NCBI RefSeq assembly: GCF_003711205.1
Contig: NZ_CP031013.1
Coordinates: 1,488,001 to 1,552,000 of the forward strand
Source: Polaromonas sp. SP1
Lineage (GTDB): Bacteria; Pseudomonadota; Gammaproteobacteria; Burkholderiales; Burkholderiaceae_C
Direction of reading: 5' to 3'
Length of the DNA: 64,000 bases
Positions 41,538 through 48,243 of the stretch are shown in pieces. The notes below the pieces were generated by a model that had not been told where the DNA came from, did not search any database, and was given only the letters and a program-made list of their open reading frames with translations. How positions within the stretch are numbered: the stretch's first letter is position 1; every line of letters starts with the position of its first letter. A program made the translations under genes and the position numbers.

Positions 41538-43358
41538 TCATTTGGCGGTCAATCTCACCCCAAACCCGCGATTCCCACCCACTCCCATTACCAATCGCTG
41601 CGTGGCCCGCGTAGCCGCCACATAAAACACTCGCGCGGCTTCCTTCTCGTCTTCCCCTGGCGCGGGCATGTTCCCTACGCCGGGTAACGCTACAACTGGG
41701 AACTCCAAACCCTTGCTGACCTTCATGGTCATGACTTTGATCTTGTTGCTGGTGGGGTCGAAGTCTCCTGGGCCAATGCGGTTCTCCACTGGCAACTTGC
41801 GTTGCGCCAAGGCCTGTGCGCACATATCGCGCGTCTTCGTGTCGGCGCACAGTACCGCCATGTCTCCCCAGGCAAAGCCTTCCTTGTGGGCGTTGGCCAG
41901 GTGGTCGGCAATGGCGAATGCCTCCTCGCGCAGCGTGGGTAATCGAATGATGTGCGGCGCTTCGCCATCGCGTCCGCAACTGACAGGCTTGAGCAGCGGA
42001 ATGCCGTCTTCGTCCTTGTCATCGGCCGTCAACAGATCAGCGGCAATCAGGCTCGCGGTTTGCAGAATCTGTTTGGTATTGCGGTAGTTGATTTTCAGGA
42101 TGGTGGTGCGGCCTTGCGCCTGCACGCCCACGCTCTTGAAGCTGAAATCTTTCTTGCGGCTGCGTTCGTAGATGCTTTGGGCATCGTCATAAAGCAACAG
42201 CAAGCTGTTGGTGGCCGGGTCGACCATCTGGGTGAGGAGCTTGAGCCATTCAGGCGTAAAGTCGTGGCCTTCGTCAATCATCACGGCCTGGTACTGGCCG
42301 CTTGGGATGTGCTTGCGGTCTACGGCGGCAATGACGCGCTGCACCAGCTCCTCCACAAACTGCTTGCTGCTCACCTGCGCCGGCAGGGTTTGCCCAAAGG
42401 CTACCAATTGGTCGCGGCACCATTTATGAAAGTGACGCACATGCACCTTGCCGCTCAAGCCTTTGGCGTTCATCACGCTGTGGAGTTTCACGCCCAGCGG
42501 TTCGTTAAAACACAGGATGAGGATGGGCTTGGACGTTGGGGTGTGTGCCTTGGCAAGATATTCGGCGCGGTAGCCGAGGATCATGGTCTTGCCTGATCCG
42601 GCCACGCCGTGGATCACGCGGTGGCCATCACCCAGGCTGCGGGCAAGTTGCTCTTGCTGCAAGTCCATCACGCGCATGATGTCGGGCAGTTCGGCGCCTT
42701 CGTCGCTGTCATCGAACAGGTCGCCGCTGGTTTGCACGCGCACTTCAGGAAACATGATCCAGCGCACGCGGTCAAGCTGCGGCAGCGACATGATGCCGCC
42801 CATCATGTAGGGGAACATGTCCCATAGCCGGCTTTGAAGTTCCTCAGCGGTTGCCGACTCCAGCATTTCGTCCTGGCAGATCACGCGGTGCGGCTCAATG
42901 GCGTTGCCCAGTTCCGCGTCGTTGAATTGCTTGCGGGTGATGTTGGCAAACACAACGCCGTAGCTCCACGGGAAAGCCAGCTTGCCTTCGTACTTGCCGT
43001 ACTCGTGTACCAGCTGCTTGTCGCGCTGCAGGGCGTCAACAACCTGGTGCGCGTACTGGCGCGCCTGCTCAAGGGGATTGATGACGCTTTTGGGAATGCC
43101 GTCCGGAATGATTTCCCAGTTCTGTTTGTCGGCGCGTTGAATGGTGCTGAGCCGCCAGTCCTTGACCTCCAGCACCAGCAAACCCCGCCGGGGATGCATC
43201 ACCACGAAATCTGGGTGGGAGTATTTGGGCCCAATCGGTACGTCGTACCAGAGGAGGTAGTCGTCGTCTAGCTTTTGCTCCAGCCGTTCCGCCAACCGTT
43301 TCTCGCCGCTGGTCATGCGGGAGACGCAGGTACCGATCGAAGGAATAAGAATTGCCAT
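41538..43358 (-). CDS. NERD nuclease-UvrD-like SF1 helicase fusion
   Basis: A 606-residue protein joining an N-terminal NERD domain (residues about 15-130; PD-(D/E)xK-type residues Asp50 in HPDFVV and Glu64/Lys66 in LEVKDW) to a superfamily 1 helicase. Helicase motifs are Walker A GVAGSGKT (251-258), motif II IDEGHD (361-366), KINYRNTKQI, TMKVSKGLEF and VAATRATQRLV near the C terminus. The combination predicts a DNA-end processing motor. The neighbouring AAA_13-type ATPase follows 85 bp downstream on the same strand. GC content is intermediate between that gene and the chromosome, so the two may have separate origins. Such NERD helicases occur both as housekeeping and as defence-island genes. 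Confidence 0.9.
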   Translation of the reverse strand: MAILIPSIGTCVSRMTSGEKRLAERLEQKLDDDYLLWYDVPIGPKYSHPDFVVMHPRRGLLVLEVKDWRLSTIQRADKQNWEIIPDGIPKSVINPLEQARQYAHQVVDALQRDKQLVHEYGKYEGKLAFPWSYGVVFANITRKQFNDAELGNAIEPHRVICQDEMLESATAEELQSRLWDMFPYMMGGIMSLPQLDRVRWIMFPEVRVQTSGDLFDDSDEGAELPDIMRVMDLQQEQLARSLGDGHRVIHGVAGSGKTMILGYRAEYLAKAHTPTSKPILILCFNEPLGVKLHSVMNAKGLSGKVHVRHFHKWCRDQLVAFGQTLPAQVSSKQFVEELVQRVIAAVDRKHIPSGQYQAVMIDEGHDFTPEWLKLLTQMVDPATNSLLLLYDDAQSIYERSRKKDFSFKSVGVQAQGRTTILKINYRNTKQILQTASLIAADLLTADDKDEDGIPLLKPVSCGRDGEAPHIIRLPTLREEAFAIADHLANAHKEGFAWGDMAVLCADTKTRDMCAQALAQRKLPVENRIGPGDFDPTSNKIKVMTMKVSKGLEFPVVALPGVGNMPAPGEDEKEAARVFYVAATRATQRLVMGVGGNRGFGVRLTAK

Positions 43359-43479
43359 CCAGAAGTCACTCGCTCTATTAACACTTTGTGACAGCCATCA
43401 TGGCTTGGAAAGCGGGTTGTCGCTAGGGTGCTTCTGCGGTCTGGGTAGTCAGAACGTACGTGTTTGGCTGGTTTTCGCT

Positions 43480-43493
43480 GGTGAATATTCACC
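43480..43493. promoter_or_regulatory. Palindrome GGTGAATATTCACC between divergent genes
   Basis: A perfect 14-bp palindrome, 122 bp before the helicase start and 106 bp before the SnoaL-like start. Thirteen bases are identical to the site at 3513-3525. Confidence 0.45.
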
Positions 43494-43598
43494 AAAACAC
43501 GCCCCGCACTGCCCCTTCTCCGCTTTCCCCCTAATCCCCCGTCCTACACCACACCCCTCACCCCAGGCGTAACTTGGGTCTCTTTAAGGAGACCCAAA

Positions 43599-44015
43599 AT
43601 GAGCAAACACCAGGACTTCGATACCTTTATGAAAGCGCGGCAGCATGCGGCCAGCGCTTATGTCAGTGGCAATGCGACGCCGTTGGCGCGGATCGTGGCG
43701 CTGGATTCACCGGCCACGTTTATGTGCCCGGGTGGTGGGGCGGTGCATGGTGCGCAGGAGGTGTGGGACCGTTATGCGCATGACGCCGGGGCGTTTGAAG
43801 AGGGTGGCGTGAGCGAGTTTGAGATTCTGGAGATGGCGGCCGGTGACACGGTGGGTTACTGGACGGGCTTTCAGAAGGCGAGGGTGCATATGCATGGCAA
43901 GCCGGATGCGATGCCGATGAAGTTGCGGGTGACGGAAGTGTTTCGTGTGGAGGGCGATGCGTGGAAGCTGGTGCATCGGCATGCGGACATGCTGGCTGAG
44001 GAGCAGAAGCATTGA
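43599..44015 (+). CDS. SnoaL/DUF4440-like protein
   Basis: A 138-residue NTF2-fold protein with AYVSGNATPLARIVALDSPA, then GGGAVHGAQEVWDRYAHDAG, and the end VFRVEGDAWKLVHRHADML, the usual pattern of SnoaL/ketosteroid-isomerase-like (DUF4440) proteins. AAGGAG precedes the ATG. The family includes small-molecule isomerases, hydrolases and binding proteins; the activity here is unknown. It is divergent from the NERD helicase gene and ends at a clear terminator, so it is a single-gene unit. Confidence 0.87.
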   Translation: MSKHQDFDTFMKARQHAASAYVSGNATPLARIVALDSPATFMCPGGGAVHGAQEVWDRYAHDAGAFEEGGVSEFEILEMAAGDTVGYWTGFQKARVHMHGKPDAMPMKLRVTEVFRVEGDAWKLVHRHADMLAEEQKH

Positions 44016-44041
44016 GGCCCTGGCGAGTGGGGCGTCCAAAG

Positions 44042-44069
44042 AAAAAACCCGGCAGTTGCCGGGTTTTTT
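44042..44069 (+). terminator. Intrinsic terminator after SnoaL-like gene
   Basis: AAAAAACCCGGCA-GTT-GCCGGGTTTTTT. The following bases to 44199 hold short GC-rich dyads (CTGGC-TTT-GCCAG near 44122) and CTACACGAAGTGAGC, a short motif also seen near 37558, but no gene. Confidence 0.93.
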
Positions 44070-44199
44070 CTTTGGTTAGCCGCAACTCGATGTAGGACTG
44101 TCTTAACCCAGCATGAGCCGCGGGACTGGCTTTGCCAGACCGCAGGCGGGCGGCCCCCTCGGGGGGCAGAAAGCTACACGAAGTGAGCGACCGTGGGGG

Positions 44200-44448
44200 C
44201 TAACCTTTGCGGCTCAGCATGCGGTAGATCACCAGCAGGATGATGGAGCCGAGCACGGCGGCGATAAAGCCTGCCGATTCGCCGATCTGGTACCAGCCCA
44301 GCGCACGGCCGAGGTAGGTGGCGATGAAGGAGCCGGCAATCCCGATCAGCACGGTGATGATGAAACCGGCGGGGTCGCGGCCGGGCATCAAGAATTTGGC
44401 GACGATGCCGACGATGAAGCCGATGAGGATGGTCCAGAGGATGGTCAT
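44200..44448 (-). CDS. GlsB/YeaQ/YmgE family membrane protein
   Basis: An 82-residue protein with three membrane segments (MTILWTILIGFIVGIVAKFL, FIITVLIGIAGSFIATYLG, GFIAAVLGSIILLVIYRMLS) and the MPGRDPAGFI loop, the signature of the transglycosylase-associated (Tag/GlsB) family. Members are stress-induced inner-membrane proteins of unknown mechanism. A weak GGAA precedes the ATG. It is monocistronic; the gap 44449-44841 that follows upstream holds two repeat elements and no gene. Confidence 0.9.
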   Translation of the reverse strand: MTILWTILIGFIVGIVAKFLMPGRDPAGFIITVLIGIAGSFIATYLGRALGWYQIGESAGFIAAVLGSIILLVIYRMLSRKG

Positions 44449-44683
44449 GATTTTTTTCCGTTAGTTAGTCAGGGTGGGTGTTTCATTGCAAGCCCCGTCA
44501 TCTTGACCAGGCTTTGAAGCATTCCCTATCGGATTACGGTCCTCTGCGGTGTAGGAAGAAGCCACTCAGCAGCTCACCGCCTGGGGGGCGAGCGTTCGCT
44601 GCGCATTCGCACCGCCCGCCGGTCGTGGGGTGTGCACCCCGGCCTGCCGCAATGTGTTGCGGCAAGGGCGGAACCAAATTCAA

Positions 44684-44749
44684 GAATTTAAGAAAAAAGT
44701 GGCTGTAGCCCAATCGCTGCTTGGGTCAGTAGCTATCTTATTGATAGCG
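44684..44749 (+). repeat. Dispersed intergenic repeat, copy 9
   Basis: TTTAAGAAAAAAGTGGCTGT, AGCCCAA, the stem CCCAA-TCGCTGC-TTGGG, then AGCTATCTTATTGATAGC with exact GCTATC/GATAGC pairing. It lies upstream of glsB and downstream of the Hsp20 genes (minus strand). Confidence 0.8.
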
Positions 44750-44792
44750 ACTGGCCCACGCGGCGCTGGCCCGCTGGACCTCACCCCCCCCG

Positions 44793-44814
44793 CCCTCCCC
44801 CAGCGGGGAGGGGT
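44793..44814. repeat. CCCTCCCCCAGCGGGGAGGGG palindromic repeat
   Basis: A short copy of the CCCTCTCCC...GGGAGAGGG family, in the same gap as dispersed repeat copy 9. Confidence 0.65.
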
Positions 44815-44841
44815 TGAATCGGGGGGCGGGTGTCAGTGCGA

Positions 44842-45348
44842 TCAGCTGACGTTGATCGCGATGCGGCGCGGCTGGGCGTGCGCAGCTTTGGGGATGCGCA
44901 GCGTCAGCACGCCTTGCGCCAACTCGGCGGTCACGTTCTCGGTGTCCAGCTCCTTGCTCAGGCTGAAGACGCGGTGAAAACGCGCCAGCCCGACTTCGGT
45001 GTGGCTGGACTGCAGGCCCTCGGGCACGGCCATGGCGGCCTCGGCCTCAATCGTCAGGGTGTCGGCTTCGACCTGGAGCTTGAGGTTCTCCTTGGGCACG
45101 CCGGGCAGGTCGGCATACAGCGTGATGCCGGTGGCGTCTTCCACCACGTCCACGGGCGGTGTCAGCGCGGCATTGGCGTAGCGGGCCGGTTGCTGGCGTT
45201 GCTGCGGCTGCCGCGTGACCTCGGTCGAAGACGATGCGGAAGACGGCCTCTCAGCGGCCGGGCCGTTGTTGGGCATGGCCTGGTTGCTGCCGTAGCTGTA
45301 GCCGGCGTTACGGGCGCTGCCGGGGTTGGTATGGGTCTGGGTGTTCAT
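44842..45348 (-). CDS. Hsp20 family small heat-shock protein
   Basis: A 168-residue ATP-independent holdase chaperone. A long polar N terminus (Asn/Gln/Ser/Pro-rich up to about residue 55) precedes an alpha-crystallin domain (VVEDATGITLYADLPGVPKE to VLTLRIPKAAH). It ends in a QPRRIAINVS tail with the I-x-I/V-like motif used in oligomerisation. It lies 26 bp downstream of a second Hsp20 gene on the same strand, and the two would form mixed or separate oligomers. The pair is probably heat-induced through the promoter at 45880. Confidence 0.94.
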   Translation of the reverse strand: MNTQTHTNPGSARNAGYSYGSNQAMPNNGPAAERPSSASSSTEVTRQPQQRQQPARYANAALTPPVDVVEDATGITLYADLPGVPKENLKLQVEADTLTIEAEAAMAVPEGLQSSHTEVGLARFHRVFSLSKELDTENVTAELAQGVLTLRIPKAAHAQPRRIAINVS

Positions 45349-45374
45349 GATGGGTCTCCTTGTCTCTGGGTCAG

Positions 45375-45812
45375 TCAGTGAACAGTGATGCGGCGTGGCT
45401 GGGCGGCCGCGCGGCGCTGGATGGTGATGTGCACCAGGCCGTCCTTGACGTCGGCCTTGACGGCGTCGGGGTCGGCGTCTTCGGGCAGGCTGATGACGCG
45501 GCGGAACGCGCCGGCAAAGCGTTCATTGATGTGCAGCGTGGCCTGGCGGCCGGCCTCGGGCAGGCCGGACTTGCGCTCGCCGGCGATGGTGAGCATGCCG
45601 CGCTCCAGGTCGACCTCCAGCGTCTTGGGGTCGATGCCGGGCGCGAAGGCGTACACCTCCACCGTTTGCGGCGTACCGCCGATGTTCAGGGCGGGAAAGC
45701 CGCCGCGGCCAAAACCGCGGATATTGGGAGACAGATCAAGTGCCTGCTGAATTTCGCGTTGCAGGCGATCCATCTCGGCAAACATGTCGTTGGCAAACAG
45801 GGATCGAAACAT
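45375..45812 (-). CDS. Hsp20 family small heat-shock protein
   Basis: A 145-residue Hsp20 protein. It has a hydrophobic N terminus (MFRSLFANDMFAEMDRLQRE), a Gly-rich linker and an alpha-crystallin domain (VEVYAFAPGIDPKTLEVDLE to GLVHITIQRRA), ending QPRRITVH. ATG 45812 has AGGA eight bases upstream; the in-frame ATG at 45827 would put the ribosome binding site inside the gene. It is the first gene of the two-gene Hsp20 unit. A perfect CTTGAAA element upstream suggests sigma-32 control. Confidence 0.94.
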   Translation of the reverse strand: MFRSLFANDMFAEMDRLQREIQQALDLSPNIRGFGRGGFPALNIGGTPQTVEVYAFAPGIDPKTLEVDLERGMLTIAGERKSGLPEAGRQATLHINERFAGAFRRVISLPEDADPDAVKADVKDGLVHITIQRRAAAQPRRITVH

Positions 45813-45879
45813 GGCGATGTCCTCCATTCAGGGTTGAACAAAAATGGCGCCGGAATGCGTGCCCGGCGTCCGGATGGAG

Positions 45880-45908
45880 GAATTAGGAATCGCCCGAAAA
45901 ATTTCAAG
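45880..45908 (-). promoter_or_regulatory. Candidate sigma-32 heat-shock promoter
   Basis: On the minus strand a perfect CTTGAAA (45908-45902) is followed after 14 bases by CCTAATTC (45887-45880), a weak match to CCCCATNT. It lies about 70-95 bp upstream of the first Hsp20 start. CCTCCAT just downstream (45880-45874) is complementary to ATGGAGG that includes the ribosome binding site (45827-45821). Confidence 0.55.
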
Positions 45909-46002
45909 AGGGGGTTTGCGCATTTGCGATTGCCTGCTTTTGGGACGACTTGTTGCAAGCGTGGCGGCTGCCTGGTTTAAAACTTTTTTCGCAAATGAGT
46001 TG

Positions 46003-46115
46003 CTCCTTCCCCCGCTGGGGAAGGTGGGGAGGGGGGGCTGACGGCGCTTGGTGTTGCGCTGCGGGTGTTTGCTGGCCGCTGGCCCTCACCCTAACCCTCT
46101 TCCAGAGGGAGAAGG
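46003..46115. repeat. Two CCCTC-type palindromic repeats
   Basis: CTCCTTCCCCCGCTGGGGAA (46003-46037 with its GGTGGGGAGGGGG tail) and CCCTCACCCTAACCCTCTTC (46083-46115), the latter inverted relative to the copy at 27366. The wider gap 45813-46152 holds these and the heat-shock promoter, and no gene. Confidence 0.72.
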
Positions 46116-46152
46116 AATAAATCGGGGAGAGGAGTAAAAAGAGGGACGAGGT

Positions 46153-47280
46153 TTACCCGCCAAACAACTCCGTCATGAACTGCGTCGACTTCAAGCCCGT
46201 GCCCGTCAGCAGCACCACCGTCGTTTCACTCGCCTTGATGGCACCCGACTTGTGCAGCAGCTCCAGTGCCGCGGCGGCTGTGGCGCAAGTGGGTTCGGGG
46301 TAAAGGCCCGTGCTGGCGAGGCGGCGCACAGCGCTGGTGATCTGCTCTTCGGTCAGCGCCACGGTTTGCCCGCCGGATTCGCGGATCGCGTGGAGCAGTT
46401 CGGGCAAACGGATCGGGCGCTTGATGGCGGTACCTTCGGCGATCGTGGGTTTGACGATGCGCTCTACCGGGGCATTGCTGCCGGCGGTAAAGCTGGCGTC
46501 GATGGGTGAGCAGTTGAGCGGCTGTGCCACAAACAGCTTGGGCAGCTTCTTGATCTGGCCCGCGGCCAGCAGCTCGCTAAAACCGATGTGGCAGCCCAGC
46601 ACGTTGCTGCCCGCGCCGGTGGGGATGATGATGTTGTCGGGCGGCTTGAAGCCCAGGTCTTCCCACAGCTCATAGGCCAGTGACTTGGTGCCCTGCAAAA
46701 AGAAGGGGTGCCAGTTGTGGCTGGCGTAAAAGATGTTGTCAGACTGGCGGATGGCTTCGTGTTCCGACGCTTCGCGCGGGCCTTCGACCAGTTGCACCTC
46801 GGCGCCGAAGGCGCGTATCTGCGCGACTTTGGGCATGGGCGTGTAGCTGGGCGCGAGGATCTTGACCTTCATGCCCGCCGCCGCGCCGGCCGCCGCAATT
46901 GCCGCGCCGCCGTTGCCTGAGCTGTCTTCCAGGATGTGACCGACGCCGAGTTGTTTGAGGAAAGACACCATCACCGAAGCGCCGCGGTCTTTAAAGCTGC
47001 TGGTGGGGTTGAACCATTCGAGCTTGAACAGCGGCGACAAATCACCCCACGGCTTTTCAATCAGCGGCGTGCAGCCTTCGCCCATGCTGGCGCGGCTGTC
47101 GATGGGCAGCGGCAGCGCGGCGCGGTAACGCCAGATGGAGCGCTCACGCGTGTCGATGTCGTCGCGGCTGATGCCGGGCAGGGCGCTCATCATCATCGGG
47201 TTGCCGTCGTCAGAGCGCCAGCGGCGGTCTGTGAGCGGATAGTGCTTGCCGGTGCGGGGGTCGATGTAGTGCGGCTGCAT
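46153..47280 (-). CDS. Threonine synthase-like PLP enzyme
   Basis: A 375-residue fold-type II pyridoxal-phosphate enzyme. The PLP lysine is Lys97 in TSSFKDRG, the substrate loop SSGNGGAAIAAAGAAAG and the phosphate-binding TGAGSNVLG follow, and LLTGTGLK is near the end. It matches the short threonine-synthase-like group rather than the housekeeping ThrC context: no homoserine genes are near. It may act on threonine, 2,3-diaminopropionate or another beta-substituted amino acid. ATG 47280 was chosen over an open frame to 47346 that crosses the operator. It is divergent from a YheO-type regulator. Confidence 0.88.
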   Translation of the reverse strand: MQPHYIDPRTGKHYPLTDRRWRSDDGNPMMMSALPGISRDDIDTRERSIWRYRAALPLPIDSRASMGEGCTPLIEKPWGDLSPLFKLEWFNPTSSFKDRGASVMVSFLKQLGVGHILEDSSGNGGAAIAAAGAAAGMKVKILAPSYTPMPKVAQIRAFGAEVQLVEGPREASEHEAIRQSDNIFYASHNWHPFFLQGTKSLAYELWEDLGFKPPDNIIIPTGAGSNVLGCHIGFSELLAAGQIKKLPKLFVAQPLNCSPIDASFTAGSNAPVERIVKPTIAEGTAIKRPIRLPELLHAIRESGGQTVALTEEQITSAVRRLASTGLYPEPTCATAAAALELLHKSGAIKASETTVVLLTGTGLKSTQFMTELFGG

Positions 47281-47297
47281 GGCGTGTCTTTCAGCGG

Positions 47298-47333
47298 TGT
47301 CCAATGTCTGGATAATATATCCAATACTGGACA
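47298..47333. promoter_or_regulatory. Four-half-site operator between PLP enzyme and YheO-type regulator
   Basis: TGTCCA (47298), TGGATA (47309), TATCCA (47318) and TGGACA (47328) form nested inverted repeats: outer TGTCCA/TGGACA and inner TGGATA-ATA-TATCCA, nearly concentric at 47316. The site is 18-53 bp before the enzyme ATG. It is likely the regulator's operator. Confidence 0.65.
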
Positions 47334-47374
47334 AATCGTCAAACACCCTTCTTGCTCCTTCCTGCTGCTTACTG

Positions 47375-47400
47375 CTCCCTCCCCCGCTGGGAGAGGGAGA
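47375..47400. repeat. CCCTC-type palindromic repeat
   Basis: CTCCCTCCCCCGCTGGGAGA continues with GGGAGA, a copy of the family at 27366, between the operator and the YheO-type gene. Confidence 0.7.
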
Positions 47401-47472
47401 AACACCGATTCAGCGATACGATCAAGCGCCAGACAATTTGTCTGAAACTTGAAACCTTCACGGGCCGCCGCC

Positions 47473-48096
47473 ATGACCAAAGCCTCCTCCAACAAGCACC
47501 TGCTCGCCGAACTGAAGAACATTGCCGAAGGCCTGGGCAAGACCTTTGCGCCGTTTTGTGAAGTGGTGGTGCACGACCTGACGCACCCGAAGAACGCCAT
47601 CCTGGCGATTGAAAACAACCTGAGCGGCCGCCGCGTGGGCCAGCCCGCTACCGAGTTGGGCCTGGCGCGCATCCAGGACCCGGAGTACCCGGCGGTGATC
47701 GCCAACTACGCCAACCAGTTTGCCGACGGCCGCAAGGTCAAAAGCACCTCAGTCGGCATCCGCAATGAAGACGGCGACTATGTGGCTGCCATCTGCCTGA
47801 ATGTGGATTTGACGCTGTTCAACGGCTTCCAGGCGGCGATGTCGCAGTTCACCGCGATTGAAAGCAGCGCCGTGACGGAGACGCTGGACGCGGCGAATGC
47901 CGACCGCATACGCCAGTGCATCGACGAGTTTGCCGCGGCGCGCGCGACCACCTCGCGCTCGCTCAAGCCTTCAGACCGCAAACAGCTGGTGCACGACCTC
48001 AAGCGCGCCGGCTACCTGGAGATCCGCCGAGGGGCGGAGATTGCGGCGGCGCATATGGGGGTGTCGCGGGCGACTGTTTATAGCGACGCGAAGTAG
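47473..48096 (+). CDS. YheO/DauR-type transcriptional regulator
   Basis: A 207-residue regulator with an N-terminal YheO-like PAS domain (LGKTFAPFCEVVVHDLTHPK, KSTSVGIRNEDGDYVAAICL) and a C-terminal helix-turn-helix (RKQLVHDLKRAGYLEIRRGA, AHMGVSRATVYSDAK). It resembles E. coli YheO and Pseudomonas DauR, which controls D-arginine use. ATG 47473 is preferred to a TTG at 47449. It is divergent from the threonine-synthase-like gene and probably controls it through the operator at 47298, perhaps in D- or unusual amino acid metabolism. Confidence 0.9.
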   Translation: MTKASSNKHLLAELKNIAEGLGKTFAPFCEVVVHDLTHPKNAILAIENNLSGRRVGQPATELGLARIQDPEYPAVIANYANQFADGRKVKSTSVGIRNEDGDYVAAICLNVDLTLFNGFQAAMSQFTAIESSAVTETLDAANADRIRQCIDEFAAARATTSRSLKPSDRKQLVHDLKRAGYLEIRRGAEIAAAHMGVSRATVYSDAK

Positions 48097-48149
48097 GGGC
48101 TGTGGGTGGTTGACGGCCGCTGGCCCTCACCAGGGCGCGGCCGCATTTA

Positions 48150-48207
48150 TGAACCAAATCGGCCTCCAGCCCAGGCGCCACCTTGGTTAGATGCTATCAA
48201 AAAAAGA
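48150..48207 (+). repeat. Dispersed intergenic repeat, copy 10
   Basis: ACCAAATCGGCCTCCAGCCC, then the stem CCAGG-CGCCA-CCTTGG, then ATGCTATCAAAAAAAG. It lies between the convergent yheO-type and hipA genes. Confidence 0.78.
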
Positions 48208-48243
48208 GCATTATCCGTTGGCCAGGCTGGGCACAGGCCCCGG

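Noticed and set aside
39119..43358. Call of the two-gene module as Gabija or Septu
   Set aside because: The ATPase lacks a TOPRIM domain (Gabija GajA) and there is no HNH partner (Septu PtuB). Only the helicase-plus-ATPase plan is shared.
46153..47280. Housekeeping threonine synthase (thrC)
   Set aside because: The neighbours are a YheO-type regulator and HipBA rather than homoserine dehydrogenase or kinase, and the protein is shorter than the usual proteobacterial ThrC; only the fold-level call is kept.
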